From positions 1 through 40,490 of the forward strand of contig JAEULH010000090.1 in the NCBI GenBank assembly GCA_016793925.1: a stretch of DNA of 40,490 nucleotides. The letters are read 5' to 3'. The stretch comes from Rhodospirillales bacterium (GTDB lineage: Bacteria > Pseudomonadota > Alphaproteobacteria > Rhodospirillales > Defluviicoccaceae). Shown one piece after another: positions 8,586 through 16,177 of the stretch (its first letter is position 1; each line of letters starts with the position of its first letter). Position numbers and translations under genes: made by a program. The notes under the pieces are model-generated. The model did not search any database and was not told where the DNA came from. It saw only the letters and a program-made list of their open reading frames with translations.

Positions 8586-9623
8586 CTACATCGAGACGTT
8601 GTCGGGGAATTCCTTCGCCACCTTCTGGTATTTCTCGCGCTCCGCATCCGGCAACGCGATCAGTCCCTTGTCGGAAAGGTATCCCTCCGGCCCGCTGGCC
8701 TTGTCGCTCGTAAATTCGACCAGGAATTCCTGCAGTCCGGGAATAACGCCGACGTGCGCCTTCTTGACGTAAATGAACAAGGAGCGCGAGATCGGGTACT
8801 CGCCGGAGGAAATGTTCTCGTAGGTATCGGCAATACCGTTGATCTTGCTTCCCTGGATTTTGTCCTGGTTCTGCTCCAGGAAGCTGTAGCCGAAAATGCC
8901 GAAGGCGTTCGAGTTGGCTTCGAGCTTGCGCACGATCAGCACGTCGTTCTCGCCCGCCTCGATGTAGGCGCCGTCCTCGCGGATGCCCTGGCAGACCGCC
9001 TTGAACTTGTCCGGCTCCGATTTCTCAAGCTCCTCGATCGCGCCGATCTTCTTGCAGCCGCCTTCCATCGCCAGTTCGGCAAAGGCGTCGCGCGTGCCGG
9101 AGGTCGGTGGCGGGCCGAGAACCTCGATCCGTTTATCCGGCAGCGAGGGATCGACGTCGCTCCACTTCTGGTTGGGATTGGGCTGGAACCCGCCCTTGCC
9201 GTCCGGCAGATCCTTCGCCAACGCCCGATAAAGCTGCTCGAGCGTGATGTTCATCTGCGGCGCCTCGCGGGAATTGGCGAGGACTATGCCATCGTAGCCG
9301 ATTTTGACCTCGGTGATCGCGTCGACGCCGGCCTTGGCGCAGGTCTCGATCTCCGATTTCTTGATCGCTCGCGACGCGTTGCTGAGGTCCGGCGTATCCA
9401 TGCCGGCACCCGCACAGAACAGCTTGAAGCCGCCGCCGGTGCCCGTGCTTTCGATGATCGGCGTCTTGAACTTGGTGATCCGGCCGAATTCCTCGGCGAC
9501 GCGGGTCGAGAAGGGATAGACCGTCGAGGATCCGACGATGCGGATCTGGTCACGCGCGAATGCCGTTCCGGGCACCGCGAGACTGCTGAGAAGCAGCGCA
9601 ACGGTCATTGCCTGCCTTATCAT
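8586..9623 (-). CDS. pstS: Periplasmic phosphate-binding protein PstS
   Basis: High-affinity phosphate-binding protein delivering phosphate to PstCAB; 345 residues. The ATG at 9623 is preceded by GGAAGGAT with good spacing and opens a clear signal peptide (MIRQAMTVALLLSSLAVPGT, cleavage probably after AFA). The mature protein begins RDQIRIVGSSTVYPFSTRV, whose GSST-type loop is a phosphate-binding segment of PstS. TGTGGGFKLF and PPTSGTRDAFAE are further family motifs; the latter loop contributes serine, threonine and arginine ligands. Similarity is to the long PstS group of alpha- and gammaproteobacteria. A triple-repeat Pho box lies 67 bp upstream, so the operon is expected to be induced by phosphate starvation through PhoB. 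Confidence 0.96.
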   Translation of the reverse strand: MIRQAMTVALLLSSLAVPGTAFARDQIRIVGSSTVYPFSTRVAEEFGRITKFKTPIIESTGTGGGFKLFCAGAGMDTPDLSNASRAIKKSEIETCAKAGVDAITEVKIGYDGIVLANSREAPQMNITLEQLYRALAKDLPDGKGGFQPNPNQKWSDVDPSLPDKRIEVLGPPPTSGTRDAFAELAMEGGCKKIGAIEELEKSEPDKFKAVCQGIREDGAYIEAGENDVLIVRKLEANSNAFGIFGYSFLEQNQDKIQGSKINGIADTYENISSGEYPISRSLFIYVKKAHVGVIPGLQEFLVEFTSDKASGPEGYLSDKGLIALPDAEREKYQKVAKEFPDNVSM

Positions 9624-9689
9624 GGGGATCCTTCCGTAGCTTCGAGCCAGGGACTGCATTCGACACTAGGCGTTGTCGGATGCTCTTTC

Positions 9690-9718
9690 TTGACAGTCAC
9701 GTTACGCTTTTGTGACGC
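9690..9718 (-). promoter_or_regulatory. Pho box upstream of pstS
   Basis: Read on the minus strand there are three 7-base repeats at 11-bp steps: GCGTCAC (9718-9712), GCGTAAC (9707-9701) and CTGTCAA (9696-9690), with AAAA and GTGA spacers. This matches the PhoB site design (CTGTCAT-like repeats every 11 bp with AT-rich spacer). It sits 67 bp before the pstS start codon, where PhoB would replace a -35 element. The repeats are degenerate, and no convincing -10 box was identified. Confidence 0.65.
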
Positions 9719-9866
9719 CGAGACCCACCCAGAACCTGCCGCCGCCGTCCGCTTGACCGCCGCTGTCGCAGCGGCCCCGAACGCGCGGGCGGAGGCTGAC
9801 GACGCCACCGATCCCGGGGCATCGTCAGCAGTGCCTCGCTCAGCGGGCGAACGGCTTACGTGGCCG

Positions 9867-10844
9867 TCAAGAGGAGGTACAAAGATAATCGCGGCGATAC
9901 TTCAAACCGACGAGGTTCTGCGGCGCGAAGTCTCCCTCCGGCGGTTGTCCGTCGCAGACCTCGCCGGTGATGTTCTCTTCGGGCGCGAAGGTCGCACAGC
10001 CATTCGGTTGCCGGCTCGGTGTAGCCAGAACGGACTTGTAATAGCCATATCCGGGAAGTTGTTTCTGCCAGACGCTGACGTCGACATAGACATCGGAGAG
10101 GGTTGTGCCCTGGTCCGGCGGGAGATTGACCGGGTCGTCGGAACGGCCGATGAACAGCAGGATCAGCGGCTTCTCCGATGGTGGAATATTCGGGTCATAG
10201 CCCAAATTCACTCGTTGGAGCGTCAGCTTGTGCGTCCCGTGCCCCTGGTCGGGCCGGTAGGGCGTGAACAGGCCCTGGTAGCCGGTATAGGCGCTGACAT
10301 TCTGCAGGATGAGTTGTGTAAGCGGGCCACCGCCCTGGGGCTGGGTGATGTCGCCGTGCGTGCCAGCGGTGGTGCCGCTGACCCCTTCCATTCGGGTGTT
10401 CTGAATGATGGCGACCCCGGTGTTGCGATAGAAGCGGATGGCGTCCGCGGACTTTCCGTTTACGTCGATATCCAGTCCTTCGATGAACGTGGTCCCGGAG
10501 CCAGGACCGATGCTGACGACCGACTCCTTGTCGTCCGTCATGACGAAACGTCCGCGCATGATGCGCACATTATTGGCGTTGACGACGGACAGCCGCGAGT
10601 TGCAGGCGCGGTTGCCCGGCAACCTGATCAGGACGTCGCGACCGCGGGCGTTGACGTCGTAGGGCCCGTCCGGATCCTCTGGGCATTTATCAATATATTG
10701 CAATGGATTGACCAGCGCTGGCGCGCGCAGGCAGGATATCGGCGCGGCCGTGGCCGGCACCGACAACGCGACAATCGCAGAGAAGATCGCAACCGCGACC
10801 GGGAGCACCAGATTACCCGCTCGCGTACATGCCGAATTAATCAT
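9867..10844 (-). CDS. Secreted protein, probable right-handed beta-helix fold, function unknown
   Basis: A predicted exported protein of 325 residues. The N-terminus is a signal peptide: a short basic stretch, a hydrophobic run of about 20 residues and an ATA-type cleavage site before PISCLRAPALV. The middle (about residues 75-235) has repeated short hydrophobic beta-strand patterns such as NNVRIMRGRFVM, TFIEGLDIDVNG, VAIIQNTRMEGVSG and LILQNVSAYTG, typical of pectate-lyase-like parallel beta-helices. The mature part has six cysteines, compatible with three disulfides. I do not recognise a specific family or catalytic motif. The ATG at 10844 is preferred because GGGG lies 8 bases upstream; ATGs at 10850 and 10880 are in frame. 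It lies between phoR and pstS, where alphaproteobacteria usually have nothing, and points the same way. It could be a phosphate-related secreted enzyme or a passenger; neither is shown. Confidence 0.75.
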   Translation of the reverse strand: MINSACTRAGNLVLPVAVAIFSAIVALSVPATAAPISCLRAPALVNPLQYIDKCPEDPDGPYDVNARGRDVLIRLPGNRACNSRLSVVNANNVRIMRGRFVMTDDKESVVSIGPGSGTTFIEGLDIDVNGKSADAIRFYRNTGVAIIQNTRMEGVSGTTAGTHGDITQPQGGGPLTQLILQNVSAYTGYQGLFTPYRPDQGHGTHKLTLQRVNLGYDPNIPPSEKPLILLFIGRSDDPVNLPPDQGTTLSDVYVDVSVWQKQLPGYGYYKSVLATPSRQPNGCATFAPEENITGEVCDGQPPEGDFAPQNLVGLKYRRDYLCTSS

Positions 10845-11098
10845 GTTCATTACCCCGTTATGGCATGCCACATAGGTCATCTACGTGGTGGACTCATACC
10901 GTTTTACAACTATTTCGGGGAATGCGTAAATGATACCTTCGCGCAAGCGGAGGGACGACACGCCGCAGTGTATCACCGGTAGTGCCGTAGTCGCGGCAAG
11001 TCCTGCGCTGCCGGATTTGCACGCGGTTTCCTTGCAAAAGGTCGCGTCCGAATTGGCTTGCAAGGTCGCGGACGTTCGCGTGCGCCCGCGGCAGGGGA

Positions 11099-12385
11099 TC
11101 AGGCCTCGACCTTTGCCCGCGGCTCTTCGCGGGCGGCGGGCAGAAAGACGGTAAATGTCGAGCCTTCGCCCTTCGTGCTGTCGACGGCGAGCCGGCCGCG
11201 ATGGCGGTTCACGATGTGCTTGACGATGGCGAGACCCAAGCCGGTCCCTCCCATCCGTCGAGAGCGGCCGGCGTCAACCCGGTAAAACCGCTCGGTCAGA
11301 CGCGGAAGGTGGACGGGAGCAATGCCGTCGCCGTGATCGCGCACCGAGACGGCGATGCCGGCGACGCCGTTGGCTGGGAGCGCCGCCGCGTTTGGCGCAA
11401 CGGGAAGCGCCGTAACCTCGATGCCGGTTCCCGGCTTGCCGTATTTCACGGCGTTATCGAGCAGGTTGTGAAAAACCTGGGTGAGTTGGTCGGTATCGCC
11501 GCGCGCCTTGGGGAGTGCCGGCGAACAGGCGATCCCGATGGTCATGCTTTTGCCGGCCGCGCGCACCGACAGGGCCGTTGCAACGCCGGCGAGGACTTCT
11601 TCGATATCAACGGCTTCGCGCGGCGGTACATGCTCGTTTATCTCGACCCGGGAGAGTGACATGAGGTCGTCGACCAGGCGGGTCATCCGCAGTGCTTCCG
11701 TGTGCATGATCGAAAGGAAGCGCTCGCGCGCCGCCGCATCGTCGACAGCCGGGCCGCGCAGGGTTTCGATCAGGCCGATCAGCGCCGACAACGGCGAGCG
11801 GAGTTCATGGCTGGCGTTGGCGACGAAGTCGGCCTGGGTCTGTTCGGCGCGCCTGGCTCGGGTCTCGTCGTGAAGGACGAGAACAATTCTTGCGCCGCGC
11901 GGATCGCCGCCGTGGGGCGCCCGGGCGGCGTGGAACGTGTAGGTTCGGGCGATCGGGACCGGGAGCGAAATCTGCTCGCTGACGGACGCGGCCCCGGAGG
12001 CAAGCGCCTCGACGGCGGCGAGAACCTTAGGATGGCGGACCGACATCGCCAGATCGCCGCCGAGCTGATGAACGCCCAGGGCTTCGCGGGCCGGCGCGTT
12101 GACGGCAAGGACTTCGCGGGCGTCGTTGAGGACGACCACCGGATCGGGAATCGCATCGAGAAACGCCTGCGAAACCAGATTGGGCGGCTCCCTCTCGACT
12201 TCAGGCGCGCGCGGTGCGGGGTCACGATTGCGGCGGAGCAGCCACGCGCCGCCAGCCATGAGCAGCGCAACCAGGAGGCCGGCGGGGACGACATCTATCG
12301 CGCCGGCAATGCCGAGCAGGACAATGACCACGATGACTGCGACCAGGCCGCCGACAATGTCGCGGGCAAGCTTTGGCTTTGCCAC
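11099..12385 (-). CDS. phoR: Phosphate regulon sensor histidine kinase PhoR
   Basis: Membrane histidine kinase, 428 residues, that phosphorylates PhoB. Two transmembrane helices (about residues 9-27 and 33-50) are followed by a PAS domain (about 70-175, beginning FLDAIPDPVVVLNDAREVLAVN), the DHp helix with FVANASHELRSPLSALIG (the phospho-accepting histidine in SHELRSP), and a HATPase domain with N-box NLLDNAVKYG, G1 box VRDHGDGIA and G2 box GGTGLGLAIVKHIV. There is no periplasmic sensor domain, as expected for PhoR, which senses through PhoU/Pst. The GTG at 12385 is chosen because GGAGG lies 8 bases upstream; the GTG three codons earlier (12394) would have only one base of spacing. It is separated from pstS by one unrelated gene and from the upstream diguanylate cyclase by 76 bp. 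Confidence 0.95.
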   Translation of the reverse strand: MAKPKLARDIVGGLVAVIVVIVLLGIAGAIDVVPAGLLVALLMAGGAWLLRRNRDPAPRAPEVEREPPNLVSQAFLDAIPDPVVVLNDAREVLAVNAPAREALGVHQLGGDLAMSVRHPKVLAAVEALASGAASVSEQISLPVPIARTYTFHAARAPHGGDPRGARIVLVLHDETRARRAEQTQADFVANASHELRSPLSALIGLIETLRGPAVDDAAARERFLSIMHTEALRMTRLVDDLMSLSRVEINEHVPPREAVDIEEVLAGVATALSVRAAGKSMTIGIACSPALPKARGDTDQLTQVFHNLLDNAVKYGKPGTGIEVTALPVAPNAAALPANGVAGIAVSVRDHGDGIAPVHLPRLTERFYRVDAGRSRRMGGTGLGLAIVKHIVNRHRGRLAVDSTKGEGSTFTVFLPAAREEPRAKVEA

Positions 12386-12461
12386 CGCGTACACCTCCGA
12401 TCACGAACGCCGACCGGGTCAGCATCGTGCGCACGACGATGGCGCACGAACCGCGCTCAGG

Positions 12462-13541
12462 TCAATTGCCGCAACATGACAAGGCGCTGACAGCGTGTTC
12501 CTCGACGCAGGGGGCAACAAGTTCGGATTCAACGCGGTTGCGGCCGCTGTGTTTCGCGACATACAGGGCGCGATCGGCGCGTTCAACCAGAACGCGCAAA
12601 GGCTCGCCGGGCCTGAATTCGGCAGCGCCGACCGATACCGTGAAGGAACCGAGGCGCCGGCTCGTGGCGCGGTTCACGACCGAGCGCCGCGCGACCCTTA
12701 CGCGGACCGCTTCGGCGACCTTGACAGCGTTCTCCAGCGTCGTCTGCGGCAGCACGACGGCGAATTCCTCGCCGCCGTACCTCGCCGGCGTGTCCTGCCC
12801 TTTGACCGACTGCTTGAGTACGGCCGCCAGCAGGCGAAGGACCTGGTCGCCGATATGGTGACCATGGGTGTCGTTGAACTGCTTGAAGTGGTCGATGTCG
12901 AGCATGAGCAGGGAAAGCGGCTCGCCGCTCTCCATGGCGTCCATCGCGCTCTGGCGAAGGACGAAATCGAACATCTTGCGGTTGGCGATGGCGGTGAGTG
13001 AATCGGTCATGGCCTCGCGGCGCGCGTCCTCAAGCTGGTCGCGCAAGCGGTTCACCTCCATCGCCGAGTCCTCGAGCTGGCGCTCCGCGTCTCGGCTTTG
13101 CTGGCGCATCGCCCGGGTCTGATCGAGAAGGCGGCTCAGCACCTCGATCATGGCCTGCGACGGTGTCGGCTTCGCAAGCGCGCCCTGCACCGTTTCGAGT
13201 GTGCGACCGTAAGCGAGGGCATGACGTTCGGCCTGGTCAAGGACGCCCAGGACCGTTGCGAGCTCGGCTTCCATCCGCTCGGCGATAAGATGCATGGGAA
13301 CCGCCTCGTAGGGCGCCGCGCAGTACTTCTCGAAGATCTGGGCATTGCGCTCGGGGGTGAAGTCGGTCTCGCTTTCGAGCAGGATGCTGAGCGCCCTGTT
13401 GAGGTCCGGCCGGTCGCCCGAGAAGTAGTTGTACCAGACGGCAAAGTTGTTTGGGGTCGGCGCGATGGTGCGCTCGTCCATCAGCTTGAGTGCCGAAGTC
13501 GCAAGAGCGATCGCCTCGTCCTGGGCCTGTTGCTTGGTCAT
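12462..13541 (-). CDS. GGDEF diguanylate cyclase
   Basis: Probable cyclic-di-GMP synthase of 359 residues. The N-terminal 170 residues are helical, include a WYNYFSGDRPDLN motif and end in a coiled coil (about residues 125-175, RQQSRDAERQLEDSAMEVNR). This N-terminal region resembles that of soluble alphaproteobacterial diguanylate cyclases without membrane segments. The C-terminal GGDEF domain (about 180-345) has TDSLTAIANRKMFD, LMLDIDHFKQFND for metal and substrate, and the intact active-site loop RYGGEEF. The position of the RxxD inhibitory site, five residues before GGEEF, reads KGQD, so product inhibition through the canonical I-site is probably weakened. The ATG at 13541 has CGGGGA upstream; an in-frame ATG at 13559 has no good ribosome site. 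Not obviously linked in function to phoR downstream. Confidence 0.92.
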   Translation of the reverse strand: MTKQQAQDEAIALATSALKLMDERTIAPTPNNFAVWYNYFSGDRPDLNRALSILLESETDFTPERNAQIFEKYCAAPYEAVPMHLIAERMEAELATVLGVLDQAERHALAYGRTLETVQGALAKPTPSQAMIEVLSRLLDQTRAMRQQSRDAERQLEDSAMEVNRLRDQLEDARREAMTDSLTAIANRKMFDFVLRQSAMDAMESGEPLSLLMLDIDHFKQFNDTHGHHIGDQVLRLLAAVLKQSVKGQDTPARYGGEEFAVVLPQTTLENAVKVAEAVRVRVARRSVVNRATSRRLGSFTVSVGAAEFRPGEPLRVLVERADRALYVAKHSGRNRVESELVAPCVEEHAVSALSCCGN

Positions 13542-13679
13542 GGCATCCCCGGCACGCATCCGCTTTGAACGAGGTCATGCTAGTCGCGGTGTATTAACGC
13601 GGCGATAACGGCGAGCGAAGGCGCAAGAAGGCCCGGCGCCGCGCGGCGCGGGTGAAGCCGGTGAAGTTCAGCCGACGCG

Positions 13680-14195
13680 TCAGGTCGGGCGGCGCCCCTT
13701 GAGCGCGATCGCCCGCCCCGCCCGACGCGGCCATTCGGCGCTCGCCTGGGCGGCGACGATCGCGGCGAGGCGTTCGCCCACATCCATCGCCAGCGGCGCA
13801 CTGCGCCGGACGGCAAGATCGACGTGCAGGCACAGAACCTCGTTGCTCGCGACCAGTCCGTCGCAACCGTCGCCGGTCATCTCGTGGTAGATGATCAGCC
13901 GGTTGCCCTCGAAACCGATCAGCCGGCTGGCGATGGCAACCTCTTGTCCCTCGCGCACTTCGCGTTCGTAGGTCACATGAGCCTCGGCGACGAAGATGGA
14001 ACAGTTGGTGCGCCGGCGGTACTCCGAACCGATGTCGAGGCGGTCGAGGACGGCGTCGGTCGCATGATCGAAGATCAGGACGTAATAGGCGACGTTCATG
14101 TGCCCGTTGTAGTCGACCCACTCGGGACGGACGGTTTCCTTGTGAAGCCGCCAGACGACCTCGCCCTTCGGGCTCTTCGTGTCGATGTCCGTCAT
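13680..14195 (-). CDS. Hotdog-fold acyl-CoA thioesterase family protein
   Basis: A 171-residue single-hotdog protein of the 4HBT/YbgC-like thioesterase type. The hallmark WVDYNGHMNVAYYVLIFDHA (about residues 25-44) contains the D-x-x-G-H-M-N segment that carries the catalytic aspartate in this family, followed by VTYEREVREGQEVAI, the second strand block. The related C-terminal domain of carnitine dehydrogenases acts as a betainyl-CoA thioesterase, so a short-chain or polar CoA ester is possible, but the substrate cannot be read from sequence. ATG at 14195 has AGAGGA with seven bases of spacing; the frame stays open upstream to 14390 without similarity. It is divergent from the TadG-like gene, sharing a 278-bp AT-rich intergenic region. 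Confidence 0.88.
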   Translation of the reverse strand: MTDIDTKSPKGEVVWRLHKETVRPEWVDYNGHMNVAYYVLIFDHATDAVLDRLDIGSEYRRRTNCSIFVAEAHVTYEREVREGQEVAIASRLIGFEGNRLIIYHEMTGDGCDGLVASNEVLCLHVDLAVRRSAPLAMDVGERLAAIVAAQASAEWPRRAGRAIALKGRRPT

Positions 14196-14412
14196 CTCGA
14201 TATCCTCTGAGGTCTGCCGGCGGCGCCGGCTTCTCGGCTCGACTTCAGGCTTAGGCCAAGCCGCGTCGGCATGGAAGCCTTCATCCCGCCTGCCGCAGCC
14301 GTCGACGCCTACACGAACGGCACCGTCTTTCGGGCCCCGCCAACATGTGGTCAGGAAGAAATACTGATTTATTGTCTCGTTTTTATTCATATAGTAATAT
14401 CTTTAATAACAA

Positions 14413-14440
14413 TTGCAATAACACCGTCCTGTACTACGAT
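14413..14440 (+). promoter_or_regulatory. Candidate sigma-70-type promoter before the TadG-like gene
   Basis: TTGCAA (14413-14418) and TACGAT (14435-14440) with a 16-bp spacer lie 33 bp upstream of the ATG at 14474, in a strikingly AT-rich patch (about 14358-14450) in an otherwise GC-rich neighbourhood. Assigned only by pattern. Confidence 0.35.
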
Positions 14441-14473
14441 TAGGCAGAACAAATACTGCCGCCCAGGGTGACC

Positions 14474-15974
14474 ATGAGCACGCTGTCGTTTAAGAAGGGG
14501 CGATGCCGCGCTGCTGTTCGCCGCGTTTTCCAGCGCGGACGCACCGCTTGTCGTCGCCTCGGTGCCGATCACCGCGGCGGCGTCGCCGTGTTCATGGCCA
14601 TCTCGCTCATCCCCATCCTCGGCCTGATGGGCGTCGCGACGGACACCGCCCGCGCCTATATCGTCAAGTCGCGGCTGTCGTCGGCGGTCGACGCGGCCAG
14701 CCTCGCCGGCGGTCAGATCTTCTTCTCCGCGCACCGCGACGACGATATCCGGATGTTCTTCGACGCGAACTTCCCGTCCGGGTACCTCGGCGCGAGCGTC
14801 GACGGGCCGAACATCGTCGCCGACGAGGCCCACGAGAAGGTCGCGGTAACGGCCACCGCCACGGTCCCGACCACCTTCATGCGGCTGTTCGGCTACGACG
14901 ATGTCGACGTCTACGCGGCGGCGGAAGTCACCCGCAAGATGCAGGCGCTGGACGTGGTGCTCTCGATCGACATCTCAGGCTCGATGAACAGCGCCGCACC
15001 GGGCGGCGGGCGGCGGATCGACGCCGCCAAAACCGCGGCCTACGAGCTTATCGATATTCTCTTCGGCGCCGACGGCACCAAGGACATTTCCGTGGAGCTC
15101 CAAGGTCAACGTCATGATCGAGGGGAAGGCGTTCAACGCAAGCCTGACGAAAAGCGAAACCGTCGCCTCGTTCCCCAACCCGGAGAACAACAACATCGTC
15201 CAGAACAAGCTGTGGTACGCCAACAACTCGCCGGTGCCGCTGCTGACAGCGCCGCCGGCGGATTGGCACGGCTGCGTCTTCTCCCGCTACATCCACAACG
15301 CGACGGACGCCGACGACGGCGACATCCGCTACGGCGCCTATGTCGGAGGCGGCACCAACTGGCCGGGCTGGCAGCCGATCTTCCCCGGAAATCACCCGAA
15401 GTGGGGCGGCGAGCCGGTGGACGGGTCGAAGCAGAATTGCAAGCTGTCCATCGCGAATGAAGAGTGCACGGCCTGCCCGAGCGTCGGGATCACGCCGCTG
15501 CAACACTCCAAGTCGGCGATCCGCACCGCGGTCATGAACCTGCGCGCGACCGGCAACACCAATATCCCCGCCGGCCTCGGCTGGGCATGGCGGGTCCTGA
15601 AACCGGAAGCGCCGTTTACGGAAGCCGTCCCGAACCCGCCGTACGTTCGCGACCAGGCGATCGTGCTGCTCACCGACGGCGAAAACTGCGCGAACTCGGG
15701 CGACGGCTACAAGCGGGTGTTCGGTAGCTGCAGCGGCGGCCGCGATGGGATGGACGCGCGGCTGCGGAAACTGGCGGCGAGCGTCAAGGCGGACAACGTC
15801 CGCATCTACGTGGTCCAGTTCGCCTACCAGGGGACGGAGCTGCAGACCCTGCTCAGGCAGGTGGCGAGCGGTCCGAGCGAACCCTACTACTACTACGCAC
15901 CGTCCGCCTCCGACCTGAAAAAGGCCTTTCGCGAGATCGCCAATCATCTTTCCGAACTGCGCCTGTCGAAGTAG
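14474..15974 (+). pseudogene. TadG-like Tad/Flp pilus assembly protein with von Willebrand A domain, frameshifted
   Basis: Membrane-anchored protein of the TadE/TadG group. The first reading frame gives a basic N-terminus, a Tad-type helix with HRGGVAVFMAISLIPILGLM and the usual TDTARAYIVKSRLSSAVDAA stretch, then the start of a von Willebrand A domain with MIDAS motif DISGS at about 14971-14985. At about 15087-15100 the sense moves to the next frame, which continues without interruption to 15974. That part contains PWSSKVNVMIEGKAFN, AIVLLTDGENC (the second MIDAS loop) and a C-terminus ending SELRLSK. Together the parts would be about 500 residues, normal for the family. The ATG at 14474 has AGGG upstream. 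The break is a single small shift: a recent inactivation, a programmed frameshift (no slippery heptamer seen) or a sequencing error. No other tad genes are nearby. Confidence 0.85.
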
Positions 15975-16027
15975 GCGAAGCGCCGCGGGCGAGACGAACA
16001 CGGGCCGCAGACATAGATGCACCTTTG

Positions 16028-16177
16028 TTAAATCTGAGGCAAGATCAACATGGATCCGGCCGCCGCAAGCGCTCTGTGTTTGCTGGAGCGGCGTTTGGGT
16101 GCGGGAGCTGACTGGTGGGCGAGGGAACGTGCCAGCCGAAGTAGGTATCCGGAAAGACGATCAAGCACGATATTCAT
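16028..16177 (-). CDS. Possible small cationic protein, overlapping the lipase stop codon
   Basis: A 49-codon frame whose ATG (16177-16175) overlaps the lipase TGA by one base (TGATG), a layout typical of translational re-initiation. The product starts MNIVLDRLSGYLLRLARSLA and then is rich in arginine and lysine, so it would be small and basic with an amphipathic N-terminal helix. There is no separate ribosome-binding site, no recognised homology, and the composition here is already close to the GC-rich flank, so it may be chance. Confidence 0.25.
   Translation of the reverse strand: MNIVLDRLSGYLLRLARSLAHQSAPAPKRRSSKHRALAAAGSMLILPQI

Noticed and set aside
8547-10982. 811-codon open frame on the plus strand
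   Set aside because: Antisense to pstS and the beta-helix protein, with no domain. It crosses clear genes with ribosome sites and signal peptides on the other strand.
11031-11070. Direct repeat CTTGCAA(AA)GGTCGCG, 26 bp apart, after phoR
   Set aside because: Only two short imperfect copies with no third copy or known binding pattern; insufficient to call a regulatory array.
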